A DNA stretch of 47,579 nucleotides, from the NCBI GenBank assembly GCA_024400545.1, contig JAKSMO010000013.1:1-47579 (forward strand). The letters run 5' to 3'. The position numbers were made by a program, and so were the translations under genes. This document shows positions 26,188 to 34,016 of the stretch, one piece after another (positions within the stretch are counted from its first letter, which is position 1; every line of letters begins with the position of its first letter). This DNA is from Bacteroidales bacterium. GTDB taxonomy: Bacteria; Bacteroidota; Bacteroidia; Bacteroidales; P3. A model generated the notes under the pieces. The model worked only from the letters and a program-made list of their open reading frames with translations, had not been told where the DNA came from and made no database searches.

Positions 26188-26823
26188 ATGGATAAAAACT
26201 GTTTTGGCAAATTGCTGGACAATCCCAACAGCCTCACTGCCGACGAGTGGGATGATTTGCGGAGAGAGCGTGACGATTTTCCGTTTTGTGCCCCGCTACA
26301 GGTGCTAACCTTGATGGCCGACAAGATGAGTGATGTGCCGCTGTGGGAGAAAAGATCGCTGCCGAGGGTGGCTTTGTATTGCCAGGATGCCAATCTGCTG
26401 CACGACCAGTTGCAACATATAGCCAGGGCAACAGCCCCACAGCCGAAGCCCAAAGAGACTACCACGAAGCCCGAGATGGCTGCGGATTTTGACGTGCTGC
26501 AGGAGATTAACGCATACCAAGAAGTGTCGTTTAAGACGGCTCCGAAGAGTGTTATTTTGTCGAATTTCTTGGAAAAAGACGCGGGAATGGTGCCTTCTAA
26601 CGAGCCTATTGACGATATTCCAGTGCAAGAACTTGCTAAAAAAAGCATTTCTACAAACGAGTCGTTAGAATCTGAAACACTTGCAATTATACTTAAAAAT
26701 CAAGGTAAATATGAGCAATCTTTGGCCATGTATGAAAAACTTTTGGTCAATAATCCCGAAAAAAGTAGTATTTTTGCAGTTCAAATTGCCGAGCTAAAAG
26801 ATCGGCTTTTGCAAGATAAATAA
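26188..26823 (+). CDS. Hypothetical protein with C-terminal TPR-like hairpin
   Basis: This 211-residue protein has no signal peptide and no membrane segment, so it is probably cytoplasmic. Residues 1-85 are mixed alpha-helical with a WDDLRRERDDFPFC motif, followed by a Pro/Lys/Thr-rich linker (about 85-95). The last 50 residues (LAIILKNQGKYEQSLAMYEKLL followed by NNPEKSSIFAVQIAELKDRL) resemble one tetratricopeptide repeat plus a capping helix. The gene ends 30 bp before secG and shares its promoter. Uncharacterised proteins of this type are, as I recall, common directly upstream of secG in Bacteroidetes. Function unknown. Confidence 0.75.
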   Translation: MDKNCFGKLLDNPNSLTADEWDDLRRERDDFPFCAPLQVLTLMADKMSDVPLWEKRSLPRVALYCQDANLLHDQLQHIARATAPQPKPKETTTKPEMAADFDVLQEINAYQEVSFKTAPKSVILSNFLEKDAGMVPSNEPIDDIPVQELAKKSISTNESLESETLAIILKNQGKYEQSLAMYEKLLVNNPEKSSIFAVQIAELKDRLLQDK

Positions 26824-26853
26824 TATTAAAAGAAAATATAAATAAAAATTACG

Positions 26854-27198
26854 ATGTACACGTTTATTGTTATCCTTATCCTGATTGTTTGCCTGTTCTT
26901 GGCATGTGTCGTACTGGTTCAGAATTCTAAGGGTGGCGGCTTGGCTGCCAACTTTGGTGGAGCCAATCAAGTGATGGGCGTTCGTAGAACTACCGAGACT
27001 ATCGAGAAAATCACCTGGGGTTTGGCTATTGCACTGGTTGTGCTTTCTCTTTTCGCAACTATGGCTATTCCTCGCCACTATGCTGAGGCCAACCTCAACA
27101 CCGAGGTTGACGTGAATGCAGCCAAGAGCCTTGCTCCCGCCGCTAGCGTTCCCACCGCAGCCGAGGCTGCTGCCGAAGCTCCTGCCCAGGCCGAATAA
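26854..27198 (+). CDS. secG: Preprotein translocase subunit SecG
   Basis: SecG is the small SecYEG partner that aids SecA-driven export. It has two membrane helices, at about 2-21 (FIVILILIVCLFLACVVL) and 52-72, joined by the conserved cytoplasmic loop VQNSKGGGLAANFGGANQVMG. The Ala/Glu-rich C-terminal tail (about 85-114) is longer than in E. coli SecG but usual in Bacteroidetes. It is the second gene of a short operon with the TPR-like protein and is followed by a hairpin terminator. Confidence 0.95.
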   Translation: MYTFIVILILIVCLFLACVVLVQNSKGGGLAANFGGANQVMGVRRTTETIEKITWGLAIALVVLSLFATMAIPRHYAEANLNTEVDVNAAKSLAPAASVPTAAEAAAEAPAQAE

Positions 27199-27219
27199 TT
27201 TTTCGAGATAAGCAGATAT

Positions 27220-27255
27220 AAGGAGATTCGCCCCAATGGGGTGGACCTCCTTTTT
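27220..27255 (+). terminator. Terminator after secG
   Basis: An interrupted stem (AAGGAG...CTCCTT outer, GCCCC/GGGGT inner with a 3-nt loop) ends in TTTTT, 21 bp past the secG stop. Confidence 0.75.
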
Positions 27256-27264
27256 CATTCTTAA

Positions 27265-28692
27265 ATGGACAAAGTAGTCAGATACATATTATCACACTTC
27301 CCGCATCAGCCCACCGATGGGCAGTATTGCGCATGCAAGGCCATGGTCGAGTTTCTATATGACGACGACCCCATGTCGGCTTTTGTGCTGAAAGGCTATG
27401 CCGGCACAGGAAAGACCTCGTTGGTGAGCGCCCTAATCAAGTCGCTACCGGCCTTAAAAGTAAAGAGTGTGTTGCTAGCCCCCACGGGCAGAGCGGCCAA
27501 GGTGCTATCGGGCTATGCCGGATGCAGAGCCTACACAATCCATAAAAAGATATACCAGACAATAACCGACGGAAGCGGAATAGTGCGTATGGCCCGAGCC
27601 CTGAACAAGCACAAATACACATTGTTCATCGTTGACGAGGCCTCAATGATAGGGCTTGCCAACGAGATGGGAATGCCACACAGAAGCTTGCTAGAAGACC
27701 TAATAGACTATGTGACCGAGGGCTACAACTGCCGACTGATGCTGATAGGCGACACAGCCCAGCTGCCGCCTGTGGGCGCCGACGAGAGTCCGGCATTGGA
27801 TTTGGAATACCTCAGAGCCATATCGCAGTTGAAAGTACATCATTTCCAGCTCACCGAGGTGGTGCGACAGCAACAGATGTCGGGCATACTCCTCAACGCC
27901 ACAATGCTACGCACCCAGATAGCGCTGTTGGAAGAAGGCGAGCCTCCCGAGCTCCCCCTCTTTGACTTGGCCGACTGCCAAGACATTGTGCGCCTGCAAG
28001 GTGCCGACCTCGAGGAGACGCTGAACATGGAGTACGACGCGCACAATCTGGAGGAGGTGGCAATAGTTACGCGCAGCAACAAGCGGGCCAACCTCTTTAA
28101 CCAAGAAATACGCAACAGGGTGCTTTTCCGCGAAGAGGAAGTAAACGCCGGCGATTTTCTAATGGTGGTGAAGAACAACTATTACTGGCTAGATGCCGAG
28201 AGCGACATAGGCTTTATTGCCAATGGTGATATTGTGGAGGTGTTGAGCGTGCGCAACCATCAGGAATTGTACGGCTTCAGTTTTGTGGATGCCACAGTAC
28301 GTTTTGCCGACTATCCCGATGCGCCATCGCAAGACTGTAAGTTGCTCCTGCAGACCCTACACAGCGAATCACCGTCGCTCACAAGAGAAGAATCGCAGAA
28401 ACTGTTTGATGCTGTGATGGAGGATTATGCCGACATACCTCATAAGGCCGACCGACTGAAGGCAGTGAAACAAGACCCTTTTTTCAACGCCTTGCAAATC
28501 AAGTTTGCATATGCACTGACATGCCATAAGACCCAAGGCGGGCAATGGGACACAGTAATCGTGGACCAGGGATATATGACCGATGAGATGCTTTCGCGCG
28601 AATATCTGCGCTGGCTCTATACAGCAGTGACTCGTGCCACCCGCAAAGTATATCTCCTCAACTTCCAGGATAAATTTTTCCCGGAGGAATAA
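27265..28692 (+). CDS. RecD-like ATP-dependent DNA helicase (superfamily 1)
   Basis: A 475-residue helicase with the Walker A motif GYAGTGKTSL near residue 44, Walker B VDEASMIG, motif III LIGDTAQLPPVG, and a C-terminal UvrD_C_2 region with YALTCHKTQGGQWDTVIVD (motif V) and WLYTAVTRATRKVYLL (motif VI). All ATPase motifs are present. It is shorter than RecD2 (about 730) because the N-terminal HhH region is absent. Bacteroidetes commonly carry such a stand-alone RecD/Pif1-like helicase with no RecB or RecC beside it, probably acting in repair or replication restart. The gene begins 10 bp after the secG terminator. Confidence 0.9.
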   Translation: MDKVVRYILSHFPHQPTDGQYCACKAMVEFLYDDDPMSAFVLKGYAGTGKTSLVSALIKSLPALKVKSVLLAPTGRAAKVLSGYAGCRAYTIHKKIYQTITDGSGIVRMARALNKHKYTLFIVDEASMIGLANEMGMPHRSLLEDLIDYVTEGYNCRLMLIGDTAQLPPVGADESPALDLEYLRAISQLKVHHFQLTEVVRQQQMSGILLNATMLRTQIALLEEGEPPELPLFDLADCQDIVRLQGADLEETLNMEYDAHNLEEVAIVTRSNKRANLFNQEIRNRVLFREEEVNAGDFLMVVKNNYYWLDAESDIGFIANGDIVEVLSVRNHQELYGFSFVDATVRFADYPDAPSQDCKLLLQTLHSESPSLTREESQKLFDAVMEDYADIPHKADRLKAVKQDPFFNALQIKFAYALTCHKTQGGQWDTVIVDQGYMTDEMLSREYLRWLYTAVTRATRKVYLLNFQDKFFPEE

Positions 28693-28763
28693 TATTTATA
28701 AAGATTCTTAGTTATATAATATATTAATCCACCCCCAACGACTGGTGGCCGCACTACGACACT

Positions 28764-31256
28764 ATGAACAACGGACAACGCCAAATACTAAAGCAACAAC
28801 AAAAGCTCTCGCCACAGCAAATGCAGCTGATGGCACTGCTACAACTGCCTATCACTTCGCTGGAACAGAAATTGAAAGAAGAGGTGGAAAAGAATCCAAT
28901 GCTTGAGATAACGAGCGCCGAAGGTAATTACACCGAATCGTTGCCCGAGCAGAATGCTGCCGACGCCGGAGGCGACGTGGGCGTGGATACAGAGGACGAT
29001 GACTATAGCTACCGCGAACGACAGGAACGCGACCGAAACCAAGACCCTCGACAACCAGTCTTTATTTCGGAGACATCATTTGGCGACCATCTGATAGATC
29101 AATTGGCACTGCGCAACCTGTCGCACCGACAGATGCTGATTGCGCAGGAACTAATCGGAAGCATGGACGATGCAGGATATATCGAACGCAGCGTAGAACT
29201 AATATCTAACGATATGGCTTTTTCGCAAGGCTTGGAGGTATCGCCAGCCGAGGTAACCGAGGTGCTGAGTCATCTTCAACAGCTCGACCCCCCTGGCATC
29301 TGCGCTCGCAACTTGCAGGAGTGTTTGTCCATACAACTGCGACGCCTTGCCCAACAAACCGACGCGGTGAAAATAGCACAGCAAATAGTGGACCATTGCT
29401 TCGACTTTTTTGCCAAACGCAACTACGACCGCATCAAAGAGTATCTATCCATTGACGACGACACGCTGCAATCGGCCATAGGCGTGATACAACGCCTTAA
29501 TCCCAAACCAGGATTGGGTGAGAGCGAAACGGCTCATGCACAATACATCATTCCCGACTTTATCGTAACCCGCCGCGACAACCACCTGGACCTGATATTG
29601 GCCGAGACCTACCTACCCCAGCTGCAGATGAACGACTACTACCTAAACATGATGGAGGAGATGTCGGCTAAGGCAAAACTGACAGCAGGCGAGGCTGAGA
29701 CGCTTTCGTTTTTGAAAGCCAACAACGAAAGTGCCAATGTGCTTGTGTCGGCACTGCAGCAACGCCAAACTACAATGCTCACGGTGATGAAAGCCATCAT
29801 GCGGGTGCAGCACAAATTCTTCATGACCGGCGATCCTGCCGATTTAAAGCCACTGCTGCAGAAAGATGTGGCCGCGGCTACGGGATATGACTATTCCACC
29901 ATTTCACGCGTGGTGAACAGCAAATATGTGCAGACGGAGTTCAATACCATATTGCTGAAAGAATGCTTCTCACAGTCCATCACCAACGACGAGGGAGAGG
30001 ACGTTTCGACCGAAGCGGTGCGACAAGCGCTACAAGATGCCGTTGACTCGGAAGACAAGACAAAGCCCTATACCGACGATGCGCTGGTGGGACTGCTTAA
30101 AGCCAAGGGATTTACGGTAGCCCGCCGCACCGTGGTGAAATATAGAGAAATACTAAACATTCCGTCGAGCCGACAACGCCGTATGCTTAAGACCATAGCC
30201 CTGCTGCTAATGGTGGCATTATCGGGTATTACGCATGCCCAACAGCCGCAGAAAGAGAGCTATTTCGACTCGCTACTCAATGCCCGAATACGCGAAGGTC
30301 AAATGCAAGTGCGCCAAGGCAATGCCGACAAGAACAAAGATGCCAAGAAAGGCAAGGCCAAGAAGGGACAGTCGGCTCCGGCACAAACAATCTTAGAGAT
30401 TCACGAGCCCACACCGGAGCCTACGGCAATAGACACAGCACTGGCATTGGGCGACGAACTGATCAATGTAATGTACGACGCTTCGCTACCAGCACCTTCG
30501 GCCTTATGGTATGGCCGCAACTTGTCGGGGGCGCATGTGCGAATGGCCAATCTTTCAATGGATTCTCTGCCTGACGAAATATCCATCCAACTGCTCAAAG
30601 ACAAAGAACGCTTTTGCTTTCCGGTGAAGAATGTGAAGACCTCGCCCTATGGCTGGCGATGGAACAGGCCGCACCGTGGGGTGGACATCCGACTTAACAC
30701 AGGAGATCCCGTACACAGCGCCTTCAACGGAGTGGTGCGCATAGCCCGCGCTATGGGCGGATACGGCAACCTTGTGGTGATACGACACTACAACGGATTG
30801 GAAACAGTGTATGGCCATTTGTCGAAGATAAATGTACGGCCATTGCAAGTAGTTGCCGCCGGACAGGTAATTGGGCTAGGCGGCAGCACCGGTCATTCAA
30901 CGGGCCCGCACCTGCATTTTGAAGTTAGGTTTCAGTATGAGGCTTTCGACCCCGAATGGATTTTGGATTTTTCCAACTACTCGTTGCGCACTCGCCGTCT
31001 TTATCTGGACAAGACCTACTTTGGCATTAAAGCACCCAAGGCTGGCGAGAACGTGAGCTACAAGGCCGACAAAAGCATTGTGCCCGAAGAACAGTCGCGA
31101 GGGAAACAGCCTACAAAGCCCGTGTACGCCACCATACGCAAAGATGAATCGTTGGATGCGTTTGCCAAACGTAACTATACCACTGTGGATAAAATTAAAG
31201 CACTGAACCCCGATATGGGCACACCCAAATCAGGAACCCGAGTGCGTGTAAGATAA
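28764..31256 (+). CDS. rpoN: RNA polymerase sigma-54 factor fused in frame to a secreted M23 peptidase
   Basis: One uninterrupted 830-residue frame joins two unrelated proteins. Residues 1-473 are a full sigma-54: the Gln-rich activator-interacting region I (QKLSPQQMQLMALLQLP), the core-binding middle, and the RpoN box ARRTVVKYREILNIPSSRQRR as the last segment. Where sigma-54 normally stops, the frame continues with Met474 (ATG at 30183), a classical signal peptide (LKTIALLLMVALSGITHAQQ), a Lys-rich linker, an M23 endopeptidase with HRGVD and GPHLHF zinc ligands, and a C-terminal LysM-like segment. Either this is a true fusion with an internal signal anchor, or the peptidase is translated from ATG 30183 and the rpoN stop was lost. 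ATGCTTAA at the junction holds a TAA in the neighbouring frame, so a one-base indel in the rpoN tail is a plain alternative. Confidence 0.9.
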   Translation: MNNGQRQILKQQQKLSPQQMQLMALLQLPITSLEQKLKEEVEKNPMLEITSAEGNYTESLPEQNAADAGGDVGVDTEDDDYSYRERQERDRNQDPRQPVFISETSFGDHLIDQLALRNLSHRQMLIAQELIGSMDDAGYIERSVELISNDMAFSQGLEVSPAEVTEVLSHLQQLDPPGICARNLQECLSIQLRRLAQQTDAVKIAQQIVDHCFDFFAKRNYDRIKEYLSIDDDTLQSAIGVIQRLNPKPGLGESETAHAQYIIPDFIVTRRDNHLDLILAETYLPQLQMNDYYLNMMEEMSAKAKLTAGEAETLSFLKANNESANVLVSALQQRQTTMLTVMKAIMRVQHKFFMTGDPADLKPLLQKDVAAATGYDYSTISRVVNSKYVQTEFNTILLKECFSQSITNDEGEDVSTEAVRQALQDAVDSEDKTKPYTDDALVGLLKAKGFTVARRTVVKYREILNIPSSRQRRMLKTIALLLMVALSGITHAQQPQKESYFDSLLNARIREGQMQVRQGNADKNKDAKKGKAKKGQSAPAQTILEIHEPTPEPTAIDTALALGDELINVMYDASLPAPSALWYGRNLSGAHVRMANLSMDSLPDEISIQLLKDKERFCFPVKNVKTSPYGWRWNRPHRGVDIRLNTGDPVHSAFNGVVRIARAMGGYGNLVVIRHYNGLETVYGHLSKINVRPLQVVAAGQVIGLGGSTGHSTGPHLHFEVRFQYEAFDPEWILDFSNYSLRTRRLYLDKTYFGIKAPKAGENVSYKADKSIVPEEQSRGKQPTKPVYATIRKDESLDAFAKRNYTTVDKIKALNPDMGTPKSGTRVRVR
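30183..31256 (+). other. Peptidase half of the fusion: M23 endopeptidase with signal peptide and LysM-like end, possible independent start
   Basis: Read alone from ATG 30183, this is a normal 357-residue exported murein hydrolase: signal peptide about 1-19 (cleavage after THA), a low-complexity Lys/Ala linker, PYGWRWNRPHRGVDI opening the lysostaphin-type domain, GHLSKI, and GSTGHSTGPHLHFEV closing the zinc site. A C-terminal stretch (ATIRKDESLDAFAKRNYTTV onward) resembles LysM. Its complete signal peptide with its own Met suggests it was a separate gene in the ancestor. It may still be made separately by re-initiation. Confidence 0.7.
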
Positions 31257-31275
31257 CAAAACAAACGGAATAATC

Positions 31276-32217
31276 ATGAAAGTAGTTTTTATGGGAACCC
31301 CCGACTTTGCCGTGGCATCGCTTCACGCAATCTGCTCGGCAGGGCATGACGTGGTTGGCGTTGTTACCGTGCCTGACCGTCAAACTGGCCGCGGACTAAA
31401 AGTCACATATTCCCCAGTCAAACAATCTGCATTGGATCATAACCTGCCCTTGCTGCAACCCGAACGACTGCGCGACGAGCAGTTCCAGCAGGAGTTGAAA
31501 GCCTGGGGTGCTGATATCTTTGTGGTGGTGGCTTTCCGTATGCTACCCCAAAGTGTGTGGGCAATGCCGCCCATGGGCACTTTCAACCTGCATGCTTCAT
31601 TGCTGCCACAGTACAGAGGCGCGGCACCCATCAACTGGGCCATTATCAACGGCGAAACCGAGACGGGCGTTACCACCTTTATGCTCAATGAGCGAATTGA
31701 CGAAGGCGGTATTCTACTGCAGCGCAGCACGCCTATTACCGCCAACGACAATGCAGAAACCCTTCACGACCGACTGGCCGAAATGGGTTCGCAAATGGTA
31801 GTGGAAACCTTGGAGGGGCTGGCCAGCGGAACCCTTACCCCCCAGCCTCAGCCAATGACTGACACACTGCGCCCCGCACCCAAGATTTTCAAACCCGACT
31901 GTGCCATCCAATGGGAACGCTCGGGAAAAGAAATAGTTGACTTTGTGCGCGGACTATCCCCCTACCCTGCTGCCACCATGGTTATGACCGACGACAAAGG
32001 ACGCTTGCAATCAATCAAAGTGTATGAAACCGAATTTGAACCTTGCGATTCTGCAAAAGCCACACAAGTGGTAACCGACAAAAAAAACACGATAAAAATA
32101 GGTGTAAATGACGGATATGTACATATTTTGAGTCTTCAGTTGAGTGGTAAAAAAAGAATTTCGGCACAAGAAATGCTCAGAGGATACGATATAACAAATT
32201 GGAAATTAGAAATATAA
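31276..32217 (+). CDS. fmt: Methionyl-tRNA formyltransferase
   Basis: Fmt formylates the initiator Met-tRNA using 10-formyl-tetrahydrofolate. The N-terminus KVVFMGTPDFAVASL, the catalytic loop LHASLLPQYRGAAPINWAI (Asn, His and the later Asp), and TGVTTFMLNERIDEGGILL are diagnostic. The C-terminal domain with FVRGLSPYPAA is present. Length is 313, standard. It starts 19 bp after the sigma-54/M23 frame and may share its transcript. Confidence 0.97.
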   Translation: MKVVFMGTPDFAVASLHAICSAGHDVVGVVTVPDRQTGRGLKVTYSPVKQSALDHNLPLLQPERLRDEQFQQELKAWGADIFVVVAFRMLPQSVWAMPPMGTFNLHASLLPQYRGAAPINWAIINGETETGVTTFMLNERIDEGGILLQRSTPITANDNAETLHDRLAEMGSQMVVETLEGLASGTLTPQPQPMTDTLRPAPKIFKPDCAIQWERSGKEIVDFVRGLSPYPAATMVMTDDKGRLQSIKVYETEFEPCDSAKATQVVTDKKNTIKIGVNDGYVHILSLQLSGKKRISAQEMLRGYDITNWKLEI

Positions 32218-32244
32218 TTCGTATCAATATCTTCTGCTACAGAT

Positions 32245-32279
32245 TTTTTTTAGGAAAACACTGTGTTTTCCAAAAAAAA
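32245..32279. promoter_or_regulatory. Large palindrome over the -33 region of the HU promoter
   Basis: A perfect 19-bp palindrome GGAAAACACTGTGTTTTCC (32253-32271) is flanked by T8-A on the left and A8 on the right. This extends the symmetry to about 35 bp with one mismatched pair. It begins 27 bp past the fmt stop and ends 5 bp before the -7 box of the HU gene. It could serve as fmt terminator, as operator of the HU gene, or both. Confidence 0.6.
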
Positions 32280-32283
32280 TACA

Positions 32284-32291
32284 TATATTTG
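32284..32291 (+). promoter_or_regulatory. -7 promoter box of the HU gene
   Basis: TATATTTG fits TAnnTTTG; the leader to the ATG at 32331 would be about 34 nt. The -33 position falls inside the palindrome. Confidence 0.6.
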
Positions 32292-32330
32292 CAAGCTGAA
32301 AAAGCATAAAATAATTAAAAACTATTCACT

Positions 32331-32591
32331 ATGAACAAGACCGAATTAGTTGCCGCTATGGCCGAAAAAGCTGGTATCTCCAAGGTTGATGCCGCCAAAG
32401 CCCTCACTGCTTATGTTGATGTAGTAAAAGAACAGCTTGCAAAAGGCGACAGCGTTTCCCTCGTCGGCTTTGGTACTTTCAGCGTTGTTGACCGTCCTGC
32501 ACGCACTGGTCGCAACCCCCGCACCAAAGAGACCATCGAGATCCCCGCAAAGAAACTTGCCAAATTCAAAGCAGGCAAAGGCATCCTCTAA
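32331..32591 (+). CDS. HU family DNA-binding protein
   Basis: An 86-residue HU/IHF-type nucleoid protein. MNKTELVAAMAEKAGISKVDA is the dimerisation helix region. VSLVGFGTFSVVDRPARTGRNPRTKE contains the beta-arm with the intercalating proline (RNPRT), and the protein ends in IPAKKLAKFKAGKGI. It binds DNA without strict sequence preference and bends it. The codons are biased to C-ending types, as expected for an abundant protein. It has its own promoter and a very strong terminator, so it is monocistronic. Confidence 0.97.
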   Translation: MNKTELVAAMAEKAGISKVDAAKALTAYVDVVKEQLAKGDSVSLVGFGTFSVVDRPARTGRNPRTKETIEIPAKKLAKFKAGKGIL

Positions 32592-32623
32592 TCTTTGAAA
32601 TTAGATTTTTAGCGTTTCTCTAC

Positions 32624-32656
32624 AAGAGCCGCAACTCGGTTGCGGCTCTTTTTTTG
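32624..32656 (+). terminator. Strong terminator after the HU gene
   Basis: A perfect 12-bp stem AAGAGCCGCAAC / GTTGCGGCTCTT with a 3-nt loop runs into a stretch of T, 32 bp past the stop. Confidence 0.92.
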
Positions 32657-32698
32657 AAGTCGGCAAAAAGCAATACGACCTCGCAAAAGTGAAAAAAG

Positions 32699-32730
32699 TT
32701 TGTTTATTTGCCAAAAAATTCGTTACTTTG
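32699..32730 (+). promoter_or_regulatory. Promoter of the small lipoprotein gene
   Basis: TTTG (32699-32702), 20 nt, then TTACTTTG (32723-32730), one mismatch from TAnnTTTG. The leader would be about 75 nt. Confidence 0.5.
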
Positions 32731-32811
32731 TAAAATCTAAATTTGGCAATCTGACCTTGCCAAGTTAGTATTGTAAATTGAATACAAATATATTATACAA
32801 ATATTGCAAAC

Positions 32812-33012
32812 ATGAAAAAGAGTGCAAAATTATTCGTGTCGCTACTTTTTGTAGTGGGTTTGATGCTGATGAGCTCGGTGGTAGTGTCCTGTGGTAGCTC
32901 CACCACAACCATGAACCCCAACCCCAAGTATAAGACTAGCAAACCCATTAAGGACAACTACAAGATTCGCGGAACCAATAAGAAAAACGGTTCCACCTAT
33001 CATTCCTATTGA
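32812..33012 (+). CDS. Small lipoprotein
   Basis: A 66-residue protein with a lipoprotein signal: a basic N-terminus MKKSAK, a hydrophobic stretch and the lipobox VVSC with Cys27. The mature part is about 40 residues, rich in Lys, Asn, Thr and Tyr (NPKYKTSKPIKDNYKIRG) and without recognisable fold. It probably sits on the outer or inner membrane facing the periplasm. It is followed after 15 bp by the thioredoxin-like gene, so both may form one transcript. I do not recognise the family. Confidence 0.75.
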   Translation: MKKSAKLFVSLLFVVGLMLMSSVVVSCGSSTTTMNPNPKYKTSKPIKDNYKIRGTNKKNGSTYHSY

Positions 33013-33027
33013 TTTCATTTTGCAATA

Positions 33028-33981
33028 ATGAAACTTTCCTATAGCTCTATGTGGCGCAAGATTTCACGTCTTGTGCGTTTGTGTGTTTGTATGCTGCTCA
33101 TGCAGCCGCTAATGTTGCTTGCTCAAGGATTTGAAATCAGCGGAGAGAGCAGCCTTTCGGGCAATTTCACGCTGACGATATATGATGCCGACTCATCGTT
33201 CCACACATTCACCTGCAAGGCCAACAAAGGCATGTTCTTATTCTCCGGCCAGGTAGCACAGCCGGTGCTGGCTTCGCTGACCCACCCCTCGATGAGCAAG
33301 CCAATGTATTTCTATCTTGAAAACTCAGAGATCACTGTTGCGCTCAATGCCACACACCCCGAAGCATCGGTGGTGCGTAACTCTCGTTCCAACAGCGAAT
33401 ATCGATACCTGATGGAATGCTACCGCACAGCAGCCGACCCCACCTCGTATCTGATACAGTATGCCAAAGAACATCCGTCGTCAATCTATCTCCCCTTTGT
33501 ACTGCACCAACAGATGAACAACATAGATGACGGATCGTTACGCCAGATGATTACACAAGTGGCCGACAAAGGTCGTCACACCTATCATTACACATTATTG
33601 CGCAGATGGATGCGCGAAACCCCAGCAGTTTCAGAAGGTAGCGAAATGCCTAACTTTGCCTACCTCAATGCCGACAAAGTGCGTTGCGAGTTTGCCTCGA
33701 CACGCAATACCGACGGGGCTACACTCATCTTGTTTTCGGCTTCATGGTGCGAACTGTGCCATAACCAACTGGCCACAGCGCAACGACTGATAGGAACAAA
33801 ACCTGTAAAAGTCATCACAATCAATATCGACGACAACCCCAATGGCTGGGATGCCAACTATCTGAAACAACTGTCGGTAGATCATCTGCCATATTTCATT
33901 TTGGTAGATCAGCACGATGTAGTCGTGTCGCGCGATATCCGCATCTGGGAGCTCGAAAAAGCACTTAAACCGATACGTTAA
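33028..33981 (+). CDS. Secreted thioredoxin-like protein (DUF4369-type N-terminus)
   Basis: A 317-residue exported protein. A long signal region (about 1-33, ending MLLAQG) precedes a beta-rich N-terminal domain (about 34-110) resembling the DUF4369 domain that often precedes thioredoxin folds in Bacteroidetes. A helical middle follows, then a thioredoxin fold from about 200 with the redox site WCELC (CxxC) after LILFSASW, and the cis-proline region HLPYFILVD. It probably acts in the periplasm as a disulfide reductase or isomerase; the substrate is unknown. It is 15 bp downstream of the small lipoprotein and 35 bp upstream of manA. Confidence 0.85.
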   Translation: MKLSYSSMWRKISRLVRLCVCMLLMQPLMLLAQGFEISGESSLSGNFTLTIYDADSSFHTFTCKANKGMFLFSGQVAQPVLASLTHPSMSKPMYFYLENSEITVALNATHPEASVVRNSRSNSEYRYLMECYRTAADPTSYLIQYAKEHPSSIYLPFVLHQQMNNIDDGSLRQMITQVADKGRHTYHYTLLRRWMRETPAVSEGSEMPNFAYLNADKVRCEFASTRNTDGATLILFSASWCELCHNQLATAQRLIGTKPVKVITINIDDNPNGWDANYLKQLSVDHLPYFILVDQHDVVVSRDIRIWELEKALKPIR

Positions 33982-34016
33982 CAACCTTAAGTCAACCACT
34001 TTACAAAATATTCACA

